Source of the DNA: Streptomyces sp. PT12
GTDB taxonomy: Bacteria > Actinomycetota > Actinomycetes > Streptomycetales > Streptomycetaceae
Length of the DNA stretch: 64,000 bases
Direction of reading: 5' to 3'
Assembly (NCBI RefSeq): GCF_003311645.1
Contig: NZ_QEST01000184.1
Span: 1-64,000, forward strand
Of the stretch, positions 36,608 through 45,671 are shown piece by piece. Position 1 is the first letter of the stretch. The number at the start of each line of letters is the position of its first letter. Position numbers and translations under genes: made by a program. The notes under the pieces were generated by a model, which saw only the letters and a program-made list of their open reading frames with translations, ran no database searches and had not been told where the DNA came from.

Positions 36608-37059
36608 CCTCGACCACTCTGGACTGGACGCTCGCGCTGACCGTCGGCGGCCTGTTCGCCACCGGAGTGCACCTGATGCTCCAGCGCTCCCTGACCCGCG
36701 TGCTGCTCGGCTTCATCCTGCTGGGCCACGGCACCAACCTGCTGCTGCTCTCCGCGGGTGCCGAGGGTGACCCGCTGCCCCAGGCCATGGCGTTGACCGC
36801 GATCGTCATCACCTTCGGCGTCACCACGTTCCTGCTCGCCCTCGCCTACCGCTCCTGGCGGCTCTCCGGGCACGACGAGGTCCGCGACGACCTGGAGGAC
36901 CGCAGCATCGGCACCGTCCGCGAGCGCGACGACTTCGAGCCCGCCGCGATGCCCGACGAGACGGGCGACTCCGACGAGGAGGAGAGCGAGGAGAGCGACG
37001 GCGACGGCGAGGAGAGCGACGACGGGCGCGACGAGAGAGGGAGGGGGAACCCCGCATGA
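36604..37059 (+). CDS. mrpC: Mrp antiporter subunit C
   Basis: A 151-residue NuoK-like subunit with three helices (GGLFATGVHLMLQRSLTRVLLG, ILLGHGTNLLLLSAG, MALTAIVITFGVTTFLLALAY). The C-terminal 55 residues are a highly acidic Glu/Asp/Ser tail (DEEESEESDGDGEESDDGRD), much longer than usual. It overlaps mrpA and mrpD by 4 nt each (ATGA). Confidence 0.93.
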   Translation: MTSTTLDWTLALTVGGLFATGVHLMLQRSLTRVLLGFILLGHGTNLLLLSAGAEGDPLPQAMALTAIVITFGVTTFLLALAYRSWRLSGHDEVRDDLEDRSIGTVRERDDFEPAAMPDETGDSDEEESEESDGDGEESDDGRDERGRGNPA

Positions 37060-38582
37060 CAACGCTGCTGCTGGTCCTGCCCGTGCTGCTGCCGATCCTG
37101 GCTGCGGCGTTCTCCCTCGCGCTGGTCCGCAACGGCACCGCCCAGCGCGCGCTCACCGTCGCGGTGCTCACCGCGGTCCTCGCCGACGCGATCGGCCTGC
37201 TGGTCTACGTCGACCGCGAGGGCACCACCGTGGTCGCCCTGGGCGGCTGGTCGCCGCGGCTGGGGATCGCGCTGGTCGCCGACCTGCTCTCCGCGCTGCT
37301 GCTCACGGTCGCCGTGCTGGTCGCGCTCGCCGTCCTGCTGTTCGCCCTCGGCCAGGGCACGACCGACCGGCCCGCCCTGACGGTCACGCCGTTCCACCCG
37401 GCGTATCTGCTGCTGGTCGGCGGCGTGGGCCTGGCGTTCCTCTCGGGCGACCTGTTCAACCTCTTCGTCGCCTTCGAGGTCATGCTCGCCTCGTCCTATG
37501 TGCTGATCACGCTCAACGCGGGCGGCGAGCGCGTGCTGGCCGGGATGACCTACACCATGACCAGCCTCACGTCGTCCCTGCTCTTCCTCACCGCCGTCGG
37601 CCTGGTCTACGCCGCCACCGGCACCGTCAACCTCGCCGAGCTGGCCGAGCGCACCGGCGGCCTCTCCGACGGCGTGCGGTCCGCGCTCGCGGCGTTCCTG
37701 CTCGTCGTCTTCGGCATCAAGGCGGCCGTGGTGCCGCTGCACTTCTGGCTCCCCGACAGCTACCCCACCGCGCCCGCGCCGATCACCGCCGTCTTCGCCT
37801 CGCTGCTGACCAAGGTCGGCGTCTACGCGATGATCCGCACCCAGTCGCTGCTCTTCCCGCGCGACGGGGCGTGGTGGCTCATCGGCTGCGCGGCCGTCCT
37901 CACCATGGTCGTCGGCATCCTGGGCGCCATCGCGCAGGACGACATCAACAGGCTGCTGTCGTTCACGCTGGTCAGCCACATCGGGTTCATGCTGTTCGGG
38001 CTCGCGCTCTTCGACCGGGCCGGGTTCACGGGCGCGATCCTCTATATCGTCCACCACATCGTCGTGCAGGCCGCGCTGTTCCTGGTCACCGCGCTGGTCG
38101 TCAGCCGCACGGGCACGGCCGCGCTGCACCGGCTCAAGCCGCCGGTGGAGAGCGGCGAACGGCCGGGCCCAGGGCGCCCGTTGGCGGCGGCGCTCTTTCT
38201 CGTCCCGGCGCTGAGCCTGGCGGGGCTGCCGCCGTTCTCCGGGTTCATCGCCAAGCTGGCGCTCCTGCGGGCCGCGGTCGTGGACGGCGGCGCGATCGCG
38301 TACTCGGTGGCCGCGGCGGCCCTGGTCACCAGCCTGCTGACCCTCTACGCCATGGTGCGCGTGTGGCGCGTGATCTCCGTGCCGCTCGCCAGCGCCGCCG
38401 CCACCGCGGGGGGCCGGGCGCTGACCGTGGGCGCGGCGGCCGGAATGGTTGCCGTCGGCCTCGCCATGGCCGCGTGGGCGGGGCCGCTCGTCGCGCTCAC
38501 CGAGCGCGCCGCCGCCGACCTCTCCAGGCCCGCCGACTACCGCGAGGCCGTGCTCGGCACGGAGGGCGGTGAGGGGCGATGA
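37056..38582 (+). CDS. mrpD: Mrp antiporter subunit D
   Basis: A 508-residue NuoN/M-like antiporter subunit with about 14 helices. Typical blocks: SGDLFNLFVAFEVMLASSYVL, AAVVPLHFWLPDSYPTAPAP, FASLLTKVGVYAMIRTQSLL, DDINRLLSFTLVSHIGFMLFG and SLAGLPPFSGFIAKLALL, with the conserved transmembrane Glu and Lys residues in place. ATG 37056, overlapping both neighbours by 4 nt. Confidence 0.95.
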   Translation: MTTLLLVLPVLLPILAAAFSLALVRNGTAQRALTVAVLTAVLADAIGLLVYVDREGTTVVALGGWSPRLGIALVADLLSALLLTVAVLVALAVLLFALGQGTTDRPALTVTPFHPAYLLLVGGVGLAFLSGDLFNLFVAFEVMLASSYVLITLNAGGERVLAGMTYTMTSLTSSLLFLTAVGLVYAATGTVNLAELAERTGGLSDGVRSALAAFLLVVFGIKAAVVPLHFWLPDSYPTAPAPITAVFASLLTKVGVYAMIRTQSLLFPRDGAWWLIGCAAVLTMVVGILGAIAQDDINRLLSFTLVSHIGFMLFGLALFDRAGFTGAILYIVHHIVVQAALFLVTALVVSRTGTAALHRLKPPVESGERPGPGRPLAAALFLVPALSLAGLPPFSGFIAKLALLRAAVVDGGAIAYSVAAAALVTSLLTLYAMVRVWRVISVPLASAAATAGGRALTVGAAAGMVAVGLAMAAWAGPLVALTERAAADLSRPADYREAVLGTEGGEGR

Positions 38583-39172
38583 CCCCGGCGAACGCCAGCC
38601 CGGGCCAGCCGCGCGAGCCGGGCCGTCCGCGTGAGCCGCGTGAGCCGCGCCAGCCGGGCCGCCCGTTGGGGCGCAGGCTGCTCGCCCTCGCCTGGCTCTG
38701 GCTGCTGTGGGTCATGCTGTGGGGCTCGCTCCGCGCGACCGTCGTGGTCGGCGGGCTGCTCGTGGCGCTCGGCGTGCTCACCGCGTTCCGCATGCCGCCC
38801 ATGCCCAATCGCCTGACGCTCCGCCCACTGCGCCTCGTCCATCTGACCGCCCACATGCTGGCCGACCTCATGGTCTCCGCGGTCTCCGTCGGCTGGGCCG
38901 CCGTGCGCCACGGGCCGCGCGCGCCCGCCGCCGTGATCGAGGTCGAACTGGCCGAGAACAGCGACCTGTTGATCGCCACCACCGCCTATCTCACCACCAT
39001 GACCCCCGGCACCCTCGTCCTGGAGATCGACAGGGACCGCCGCCTGCTCTACGTCCATGCGCTGCCCGTGCCGGGCCGGGACGCCGCCGACGCGCAGCGC
39101 CGCGCGGTGTCGGCGGCCGAACGCGTCGCGGCGCGCGCCATCCGCGACAGCGAGAACCGGAGGACCTTCTGA
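38579..39172 (+). CDS. mrpE: Mrp antiporter subunit E
   Basis: A 197-residue subunit. The first 30 residues are a Pro/Arg/Glu repeat (REPGRPREPREPRQPGRP) not seen in most MrpE proteins. Then two helices (LALAWLWLLWVMLWGSL, VVVGGLLVALGVLTAF) and the conserved LVHLTAHMLADLMVSAVSV and TAYLTTMTPGTLVLEIDRDRR. Overlaps mrpD by 4 nt and mrpF by 1 nt. Confidence 0.93.
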   Translation: MTPANASPGQPREPGRPREPREPRQPGRPLGRRLLALAWLWLLWVMLWGSLRATVVVGGLLVALGVLTAFRMPPMPNRLTLRPLRLVHLTAHMLADLMVSAVSVGWAAVRHGPRAPAAVIEVELAENSDLLIATTAYLTTMTPGTLVLEIDRDRRLLYVHALPVPGRDAADAQRRAVSAAERVAARAIRDSENRRTF

Positions 39173-39438
39173 TGGACGCCGTGTTCGTGCTCACCGTCGA
39201 CCTGCTGGCCGCGTCGGCCCTGCTGACGGTGGTCAGGATCGTGCGAGGGCCCACCGTGCTCGACCGCATCGTCGCCCTCGACGTGCTGGTGACGCTGATC
39301 GTGACCGCCGTCGCGGTCGGCATCGCCCGGCACGACACCGGCTCGTCGGTGCCGCTGCTGCTGGTGCTGACCCTGCTCGGCTTCATCGGCTCGATCACCG
39401 CGGCCCATCTGGTCGAGGAGCGGGAGGACATGCGGTGA
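39172..39438 (+). CDS. mrpF: Mrp antiporter subunit F
   Basis: An 88-residue, three-helix subunit: VFVLTVDLLAASALLTVVRI, RGPTVLDRIVALDVLVTLIV and LLLVLTLLGFIGSITAAHLV. The RGPTxxDRIVALD motif is family-typical. ATG 39172 shares one base with the mrpE stop (TGATG). Confidence 0.93.
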   Translation: MDAVFVLTVDLLAASALLTVVRIVRGPTVLDRIVALDVLVTLIVTAVAVGIARHDTGSSVPLLLVLTLLGFIGSITAAHLVEEREDMR

Positions 39439-39785
39439 GGGCGGCGCTCGACGTGCTCTCGGCCGTCCTGCTGCTGACGGGCGCGGGGTTCTGCGTGCTG
39501 ACGGCGGTGGGCGTGCTGCGTTTCCCCGACCCCGTGTGCCGCCTGCACGCGGCGGCCAAGGCCCAGACGCTGGGCGTGCTGCTGATCCTGGGCGGCACCG
39601 CGTTCCAGGTCAGCGCGCGGCACATCGTGTCGCTCGCGCTGGTGGCGGTGTTCCAGCTGGCCACGGTCCCCGTGGTGGGCCAGGTCGTCGGCCGCACGGC
39701 GTACCGCACGGGCGCCGTCCACCGCGATGCCCTGGTCACCGACGAGCTTCGGGCGCGCCTGGCCGAGGGCGAACGCGGCGGGTAG
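39435..39785 (+). CDS. mrpG: Mrp antiporter subunit G
   Basis: A 116-residue, three-helix subunit: ALDVLSAVLLLTGAGFCVLT, AVGVLRFPDPVCRLHAAAKA with the conserved G-x-x-R-x-P-D/C-R-x-H-A-A-x-K block, and HIVSLALVAVFQLATVPVVG. GTG 39435 overlaps mrpF by 4 nt. Last gene of the operon. Confidence 0.93.
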   Translation: MRAALDVLSAVLLLTGAGFCVLTAVGVLRFPDPVCRLHAAAKAQTLGVLLILGGTAFQVSARHIVSLALVAVFQLATVPVVGQVVGRTAYRTGAVHRDALVTDELRARLAEGERGG

Positions 39786-39789
39786 GCGT

Positions 39790-40400
39790 AACGCTCGGCC
39801 GCCCGGGCTGACCGAGGCGCCTCGGCCGTCCCGGCCGTCTGCGCCGTCCCGGCCGTCTGCGCCGTCCCGGCCATCTCCGCCGCCACTGCCGCCGCTGCCG
39901 CCGCTGCCGCCGCTGCCGTCTCCGCCGTCTCCGCTGTCTCGGCCCTCTCCGCGGCGAGCCGGTCCAGGGCCTTGGCCGAGGGCGAGCCGGGCGCGGCGGT
40001 GTAGGTGACGAGCTGGTGGTCAGGGGTGTTGGGCAGCAGCATCACCACATAGTCGAGCGAGAGCGGGCCGACGACCGGGTGCCGGAACCGCTTGTGCCCT
40101 GCCCTGGGCCCTGCACATCGTGCTGCGCCCACAGCGCCCCGAACTCCTCGCTGCGCACCGCGAGATCGCCCACCAGGGCCCTGGTCACCGGGTCGTCGGG
40201 GTCGCGCCCGGTCTCGGCGCGCAACTGCGCGATGATGCCGTGCCTGGCGCTCAGCTCCCACTCGACGTAGAACGCGCGGGAGCGCGGGTCGAGGAACGCG
40301 AACCGCACGAGGTTCCGCGACGACGGCTCGCGCTCGGCGACATCAGGAACGATCGCCGCACCCATCGCGTTCCAGGCGAGCACGTCGAGGCGGCCCGCCA
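39790..40400 (-). pseudogene. MmyB-like transcriptional regulator remnant
   Basis: The minus strand reads RLDVLAWNAMGAAIVPDVAE, RNLVRFAFLDPRSRAFYVEW and HGIIAQLRAETGRDPDDP, which is the ligand-like domain of Streptomyces XRE-type regulators with an MmyB C-terminus. The helix-turn-helix front is gone: homology stops at about 40400. Near 40105 the frame shifts, and the rest (HKRFRHPVVGPLSLDYVVML, HQLVTYTAAPGSPSAKALD) is in another frame. The tail then dissolves into simple repeats (39822-39955, Thr/Ala/Glu and poly-Ala when translated). Confidence 0.7.
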
Positions 40401-40537
40401 ACGGGGCCGCCGCCGACCTCGCCGCCGACATCGACCCCGAGATCCTGCGGCGGCTGACCGAGGCGATCCCGCGCGAGGCCGTGGCCGGGGCTCAGACCAA
40501 CGCGCAGTACCTGGCCGCGATCGACACCGGCGCCTGA
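40396..40537 (+). pseudogene. C-terminal remnant of an unidentified gene
   Basis: Plus-strand frame DIDPEILRRLTEAIPREAVA, GAQTNAQYLAAIDTGA ending in TGA at 40535-40537. Coding bias is good, but there is no start, and the frame begins exactly where the opposing MmyB remnant ends. Both look cut by the same deletion. Family not recognised. Confidence 0.4.
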
Positions 40538-40588
40538 CCCGCACAGCCTGACCCGCACAGCCTGACCCGCACAGCCTGACCCGCACAG
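40533..40588. repeat. 14-bp tandem repeat, four copies, over a stop codon
   Basis: Unit CCTGACCCGCACAG at 40533-40546, 40547-40560, 40561-40574 and 40575-40588, all identical. The first copy contains the stop codon of the remnant at 40396-40537. Confidence 0.95.
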
Positions 40589-40775
40589 GGTGACCGCCGC
40601 CGCGCACCGCGTGGCGCACGGGGCCGATGATCGCCTTCCGTGTGTCGTTCGGGCCTCTCCGTGACGAAGTTCGCCGAAAGGTGGTGAGACATAGGGCGAG
40701 CCTCCACCCGAATGTCATCGCTCACCACGATCGTGTCGGCCCGTCAGACACTGTGCACAGACGGGCAGGTCATCG

Positions 40776-42380
40776 ATGAATCTCAGCAGACGACGCCTCC
40801 TGGGCGGCGCGGCAGCCGGCGTCGGAACGATCGGCCTCCACGCCGCCGGTCTCTCCTCCGGCATCGCCTGGGCCAACCCCCGTTTCACCGGCGACCCCTT
40901 CCGCCTCGGCGTCGCCTCGGGCGACCCCCACCCCGACGGCGTCGTCCTGTGGACGCGCCTCGCCCCCGACCCGCTCGCCGTCGACGGCCTCGGCGGGCTG
41001 CCCGACCAGCCCGTCGACGTCGAGTGGGAGATCGCCCACGACGAGGGCTTCTCCCAGGTGGCCCAGCGCGGAACGGTCCCGGCCGTCCCCGAGCTCGGCC
41101 ACTCGGTCCATGTCGAGGTCATGGGACTCGACCCGGGCCGCGCGTATTTCTATCGCTTCCGCTCGGGCGGCGAGATCAGCCCCGTGGGCCGCGCCCGCAC
41201 CGCGCCCGAGCCCACGATGGCCGACGGCGGCCTCGCGTTCGCGTTCGCCTCGTGCCAGTGCTGGTATGACGGCTTCTACACCGCCTATCGCCACATGGCC
41301 GCCGAGGACCTCGACTTCGTCGTCCACCTCGGCGACTACCTCTACGAGGGTGGCGTCGGCCCCACCGGGGGCGTGCGCGGCCTGGAGCTGGACGAGTCGT
41401 TCCAGCGCGAGACCTACACCCTCGCCGAGTACCGCAACCGGCACGCCCTCACCCGCCTCGACGCCGACCTCCAGGCCGCGCACCAGGCGTTCCCCTGGAT
41501 CCTCACGTGGGACGACCACGAGGTCGAGAACAACTGGGCCGCCGACATCGCCCAGATCGACTCCGACGGCTTCCCCGACGCCGACCCGGTGGCGTTCCGC
41601 GTGCGCAAGGCCGCGGCGTTCCAGGCGTACTACGAGCACCTGCCGCTGCGCCTGCCGCAGAAGCCCGAAGGGTCGGCCGCGCGCATGTACCGGCGGCTCG
41701 CCTTCGGGCGCGTCCTCGACCTGCACGTCCTCGACAGCCGCAGCCACCGCGACGACCAGGTGTGCGGCGACGGCACCAAGGCCGGGTGCGACGCCGAGCG
41801 GAGCGACCCCGCCCGCACGATGCTGGGCGCCGAGCAGGAGGCGTGGCTGCTGGACGGCGCGGCCCGCTCCGGCGCCACCTGGAACGTCCTCGCCAACCAG
41901 ACCCTGGTCGCCCAGGTCGACCAGGACCCCGACCCCGAGATTCTCTCCTCCGGGCTCGACATGTGGGACGGCTACACCGCCGCCCGCGACCGGCTGCTCG
42001 CCGGGCTGTACGAGCGCGGCGCCAGCAACCCCGTCGTCCTCACCGGCGACATCCACCGCAGCGTGGTCGCCGACCTCAAGCTGGACTTCGACGACGAGGA
42101 GTCCCCGGTCGTGGCCACGGAGTTCGCCGGTACGTCCATCAGCTCGGGCCGCGACGGCGCCGCGATGGACCAGGTCGGCTACAACTGGATGACCACGGGG
42201 GTCAACCCCCACCTGAAGTGGCACAACGCCCAGCGCGGCTATACCGTCCTGACCCTCGACACCGGCGAGCTGCGCGCCGAGTACCGCGTTCTGTCCCAGG
42301 TCACCACCGCGGGCGCGCCGGTCGAGACGGCCGCGGCGTTCGTCGTGGAGCCGGGGCGGCCGGGGGCGCGGAGCGCCTGA
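40776..42380 (+). CDS. phoD: PhoD-type alkaline phosphatase/phosphodiesterase, Tat-exported
   Basis: A 534-residue secreted phosphoesterase. Twin-arginine signal MNLSRRRLLGGAAAGVGTIG with likely cleavage after the Ala-rich part near residue 33. A small beta-domain (GVASGDPHPDGVVLWTRL, VMGLDPGRAYFYRF) precedes the catalytic domain: FASCQCWYDGFYTAYRHM, VHLGDYLYEGG, TWDDHEVENNWA, NQTLVAQV, VLTGDIHRSVVADL, the Ca/Fe site residues of PhoD. Streptomyces uses such enzymes to get phosphate from esters; control by PhoP is usual, but I found no convincing PHO box upstream. Confidence 0.94.
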   Translation: MNLSRRRLLGGAAAGVGTIGLHAAGLSSGIAWANPRFTGDPFRLGVASGDPHPDGVVLWTRLAPDPLAVDGLGGLPDQPVDVEWEIAHDEGFSQVAQRGTVPAVPELGHSVHVEVMGLDPGRAYFYRFRSGGEISPVGRARTAPEPTMADGGLAFAFASCQCWYDGFYTAYRHMAAEDLDFVVHLGDYLYEGGVGPTGGVRGLELDESFQRETYTLAEYRNRHALTRLDADLQAAHQAFPWILTWDDHEVENNWAADIAQIDSDGFPDADPVAFRVRKAAAFQAYYEHLPLRLPQKPEGSAARMYRRLAFGRVLDLHVLDSRSHRDDQVCGDGTKAGCDAERSDPARTMLGAEQEAWLLDGAARSGATWNVLANQTLVAQVDQDPDPEILSSGLDMWDGYTAARDRLLAGLYERGASNPVVLTGDIHRSVVADLKLDFDDEESPVVATEFAGTSISSGRDGAAMDQVGYNWMTTGVNPHLKWHNAQRGYTVLTLDTGELRAEYRVLSQVTTAGAPVETAAAFVVEPGRPGARSA

Positions 42381-42452
42381 CGCGCGGGCGCGGGGATCCG
42401 GGACACGGTGCGCGGGGGCGCGCTCCTGGGCTCCCGCGCTACCGTGCGCCCC

Positions 42453-43403
42453 ATGAGCGCAACGCCCGCCGGGCCCGCCCCGGGAGAACGCGTCCCGCTG
42501 GGCCGCACCGGACTGACCGTCAGCCGCCTCGGCCTCGGACTCGCCCCGATCGGCGGGATGTTCGCGCCCGTCCCGCCCGAGGCGGCCACCGCCACCGTCG
42601 AACGCGCCTGGGAGCTGGGCATACGCCTCTACGACACCGCGCCCGTCTACGGCTATGGCCGCTCCGAGACCTGCGCGGGGGCAGCCCTGGCCGACAAGCC
42701 GCGTGACGCGTTCGTGCTGTGCACCAAGGTCGGCCGCCTGATCGAGCCGGGCGGCCCCGACATCCAGCCGCTGTGGGCCGATCCGCCGCCCGGGGTCGGC
42801 CCGCGCCTTGACCACTCCTACGCCGCCACGCACCGCTCGGTCGCCGAATCCCTCGACCGCCTCGGCCTTGACCGCGTGGACGTCCTGCACATCCACGACC
42901 CCGACCTCGACTACCCGACCGCGCTCGGCGGGGCCTATCGCGCGCTCGACGAGCTGCGCCGCGACGGCGTGATCGGCGCCGTCTCCCTCGGCGTCAACCA
43001 CCCGGCCGTCGCGGCCCGCTTCGTGCGCGAGGCCCCGGCGCCCGGGCCCGACTGCGTGCTGGTGGCGGGCGGCTGCACCCTGCTCGACCGCTCGGCGGCC
43101 GACGACCTGCTGCCGCTGTGCGCCGACCGCGGCATCGCCGTGATGGCCGCGGGCGTCATCACCCCGGCGCTCGCCGCCGCCGAACGCGCCGCCGTCCGCG
43201 CCGTGTGCGACCGCCACGGCGTCCCACCCCTGGCCGCCGCACTTCAACTCCCGCTCTGCCTGCCCGCCGTGGCCACCGTTCTGGTCGGCGCGCGCACGCC
43301 GGAGGAGATCACCGAGAGCGCGACACAGCTCACGCACCCGATCCCGAAGGCGTTCTGGCCCGAGCTCGCGGCGGCGGTGGAGGGCGGCGGCGCCGGTCGT
43401 TAG
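42453..43403 (+). CDS. Aldo/keto reductase (sugar/pyridoxal dehydrogenase-like)
   Basis: A 316-residue NAD(P)-dependent TIM-barrel enzyme. Seen: RVPLGRTGLTVSRLGLGLAP, LYDTAPVYGYGRSE with catalytic Asp and Tyr, CTKVGRLIEPG with catalytic Lys, HRSVAESLDRLGLDRVDVLH and the family end TVLVGARTPEEITES. The style is that of D-threo-aldose/L-fucose dehydrogenases. ATG 42453. It lies 72 bp after phoD. Unlike the AKR at 4910-5990 it is intact. Confidence 0.92.
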   Translation: MSATPAGPAPGERVPLGRTGLTVSRLGLGLAPIGGMFAPVPPEAATATVERAWELGIRLYDTAPVYGYGRSETCAGAALADKPRDAFVLCTKVGRLIEPGGPDIQPLWADPPPGVGPRLDHSYAATHRSVAESLDRLGLDRVDVLHIHDPDLDYPTALGGAYRALDELRRDGVIGAVSLGVNHPAVAARFVREAPAPGPDCVLVAGGCTLLDRSAADDLLPLCADRGIAVMAAGVITPALAAAERAAVRAVCDRHGVPPLAAALQLPLCLPAVATVLVGARTPEEITESATQLTHPIPKAFWPELAAAVEGGGAGR

Positions 43404-43551
43404 CCCTCCCGGTGCCCCGATGATGCCGGTCATGTGCGAACCCCCCTGTGCTTCCGCGTGCGCCGCTCCCCGTGCGTCGCCGCCCGATCGCGGCGACGTC
43501 TCCGCCCCTATGACCACCGACCCGCCCGATCGAGTTGCCCGCGTGCGCGAC

Positions 43552-44544
43552 TCAGTGTCGGACGGCCGGTGCCAGCACGTCCTCGCACCAGCGGCGGAAC
43601 GACGTGGGGCTGCCGTTGCGTTCGGTGCGCACCACGCCGTTGTCGAGGCCCGCGCCCTTGGCGCGCCACATGGCGAGCATCGACCCGGCCATGGCCCCGG
43701 ACATTCCCGCCTCGATCAGCCCGCCCGTGTAGGCGTCGTCAGGGACGCGCCGGAAGCGTACCGGCCGGTCGAGCACCTCGGACATGATCCGCGCCATGTC
43801 GTGCGCGGACAGGTCCTCGGGGCCGAGCACCGGCACCTCGTCGACGCCGTCCCACGTGGCGTCGGTCAGCAGGGCGGCGGCGGCCGCGGCGATGTCGCCG
43901 GTCGTACAGCCGGGTGCCGAGACATCGCCCGATATGGGCAGCCCGAACTCGCCCTGGTCGCGGATCCGTTCGGCCTGGCCGAGCACGTTGTCAAGGAACG
44001 AGGGCAGCGCCAGCGCCCGGTAGCGCACGCCCGTCGCGGCGATGGCGTCGTCCAGGGCGAGCGTCGCCGTGACGGGCCCGGCGTTCCCCGCCACCGCCGT
44101 TCCGCGGCCGAGCGCCGAGACCCCGACCACGCGTGCGACGCCGCACGCCGTGAACGCCTCGCACGCCGCCCGGCTGAAGCCGACATAGGCCGCCTCGACG
44201 CCGGGCGCGCGGGGGTCGGGGGGCACGAGCCAGAAGACGGCGTCGGCGCCGGTGAACGCCTTGGCCACCACGTCGGGTTCGCGGTGTGACCCCTCGACGA
44301 CCTCGACGCGCTCCCGCACCGCGGCGGGGAGGCGGGCGGGGTCGCGCACGATGACGCGGACGGGCGTGCGGAGGGGCGTGCGGAGGGGCGCGTGAACGGG
44401 CGCGCGGACCGGCGTGCCGTCGCGTGCGCCGTCGGGTGCGGCCTCGGGCCCGCCGTCTGGGGTGCCGCCGGGCGCGCCGTCCGCCAGGAGCCGTTCGACG
44501 AGCTGGCGGCCGATCCGCCCGGTGGGCGCGGTGACGACGATCAA
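43552..44544 (-). CDS. NmrA-like NAD(P)-binding protein with low-complexity insert
   Basis: A 330-residue atypical short-chain dehydrogenase. Rossmann loop LIVVTAPTGRIGRQLVERLL, then VIVRDPARLPAAV, DAVFWLVPPDPRA, VVGVSALGRGT, and LSAHDMARIMSEVLDRPVRF. Between the first helix and second strand is a roughly 38-residue insert of Gly/Pro/Thr/Asp and Arg-Thr-Pro repeats (APLRTPLRTPVR) encoded by tandem-repeat DNA at about 44350-44480. The catalytic Tyr-x3-Lys is absent as expected for NmrA types. TTG 44544 follows GGGAG. Divergent from the LysR gene. Confidence 0.85.
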   Translation of the reverse strand: MIVVTAPTGRIGRQLVERLLADGAPGGTPDGGPEAAPDGARDGTPVRAPVHAPLRTPLRTPVRVIVRDPARLPAAVRERVEVVEGSHREPDVVAKAFTGADAVFWLVPPDPRAPGVEAAYVGFSRAACEAFTACGVARVVGVSALGRGTAVAGNAGPVTATLALDDAIAATGVRYRALALPSFLDNVLGQAERIRDQGEFGLPISGDVSAPGCTTGDIAAAAAALLTDATWDGVDEVPVLGPEDLSAHDMARIMSEVLDRPVRFRRVPDDAYTGGLIEAGMSGAMAGSMLAMWRAKGAGLDNGVVRTERNGSPTSFRRWCEDVLAPAVRH

Positions 44545-44646
44545 GGGAACTCCCAAGAAAAGGGGGAAAGCTGACGATGGCCAAGTCAACGCGTCACCCC
44601 CGCGTACCTGAAGGACCGATCCGAACACCATTGATACCCTGGGGAT

Positions 44647-45489
44647 ATGAGTGACCCCGAGGTCAGACAGCTGCGCTACTTCGTGGCCGTCGCCGAGGAG
44701 CTGCACTTCGGGCGCGCGGCCGAGCGCCTCGGCATGGCGCAGCCGCCGCTGTCCCGCGCGATCCGCCAGCTGGAGCGGCAGCTGAACGTGCGCCTGCTCG
44801 AACGCACCACGCGCCGGGTCGCGCTCACCCCGGCGGGCGAGGTGCTGCTGCGCGACGCCAGGACCGCGCTCGACGCGGTCGCGGCGGCGGCCAGGCGAGC
44901 CCGCCACGCCGGGCGGCCCGAGCCGACGCTGCGCCTCGCGCTCAAGGCCGACTACGACGGCGGGCTGCTGCCGGGGATCCTCGACGCGTACGGGCGCGAG
45001 GCGGCGTCCGTCCCGGTGGAGCTGGTGCTGTGCGGGCGCGGTGAGCAGGTGCCCGCGCTGCGCGAGGGGCGCGCGGATGTGGCGTTGCTGCCGCTCCCGT
45101 TCGAGGACCGGGGGCTTGACGTCGAGACGCTGCTGACCGAGCCCCGGCTGGTCGCCCTGGCGGCGACCGACCCGCTGGCGGCCCGTTCCCGGCTGCGCCT
45201 GGCCGACCTGGCGGGCCGCGTCCTCCCCGACGGCACCCCCGCCGACCGGGAGGACGCCAGGACCCCCTCACGCCACCTCGACCTGGCGCAGATCTTCAAC
45301 CTGACCGAGCTCGGCCGCCTCGTCTGGTTCCCCCCGCTCTCCGTCACGCGCCGCCACCCGCGCCCCGGCATCGCCTACCGCCACGTCGATGACCTGCCGC
45401 CCCTGACCCTCGCCTTCGCCTGGCCCGAGGACTCCCGCTCACCCGCCGTCGCCGCCCTAGTGCGCACGGCCCTGGCGCGGGTCGGCTGA
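44647..45489 (+). CDS. LysR-family transcriptional regulator
   Basis: A 280-residue regulator. HTH: VRQLRYFVAVAEELHFGRAA, LGMAQPPLSRAIRQLERQLN, VRLLERTTRRVALTPAGEVL. Effector domain: LRLALKADYDGGLLPGIL, GRADVALLPLPFE, VALAATDPLA. LysR genes commonly control the divergent neighbour, here the NmrA-like gene, through the 102-bp intergenic region. Confidence 0.94.
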   Translation: MSDPEVRQLRYFVAVAEELHFGRAAERLGMAQPPLSRAIRQLERQLNVRLLERTTRRVALTPAGEVLLRDARTALDAVAAAARRARHAGRPEPTLRLALKADYDGGLLPGILDAYGREAASVPVELVLCGRGEQVPALREGRADVALLPLPFEDRGLDVETLLTEPRLVALAATDPLAARSRLRLADLAGRVLPDGTPADREDARTPSRHLDLAQIFNLTELGRLVWFPPLSVTRRHPRPGIAYRHVDDLPPLTLAFAWPEDSRSPAVAALVRTALARVG

Positions 45490-45562
45490 ACGGGAGACAG
45501 GGCCTGGAGTCCGCGCCACGGTCGACCCGGCCTGACCCGCGCCCGACCCGGCCCCCCTACGC

Positions 45563-45650
45563 CGCGCCACGCCCACCGGGCAGGCGGCGCCCGTGCCGCC
45601 CATGCCGCAGTAGCCCGCCTTATTGCGGTCGAGGTACTGCTGGTGGCTGG
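45563..45650 (-). pseudogene. Second, diverged copy of the msrA 3' end
   Basis: Positions 45564-45646 align without gaps to 46411-46493 in msrA (offset 847). By my count 76 of 83 bases match and the last 43 (45604-45646) are identical. Translated it gives [27 protein letters not shown] against [27 protein letters not shown] in msrA. There is no front part and no stop at the right place, so it is a displaced gene end. Confidence 0.85.
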
Positions 45651-45671
45651 AATCGCCTGCTCTGCACTGCC

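Noticed and set aside
39822-39955. Simple repeats as a separate functional element
   Set aside because: The GCCGTC/GCCGCT repeats fall within the tail of the MmyB-like remnant and look like slippage in decaying DNA.
40625-40775. PHO box upstream of phoD
   Set aside because: GTTCG motifs at 22-bp spacing are visible, but the middle repeat is missing and the match to the 11-bp direct-repeat consensus is too weak to call.
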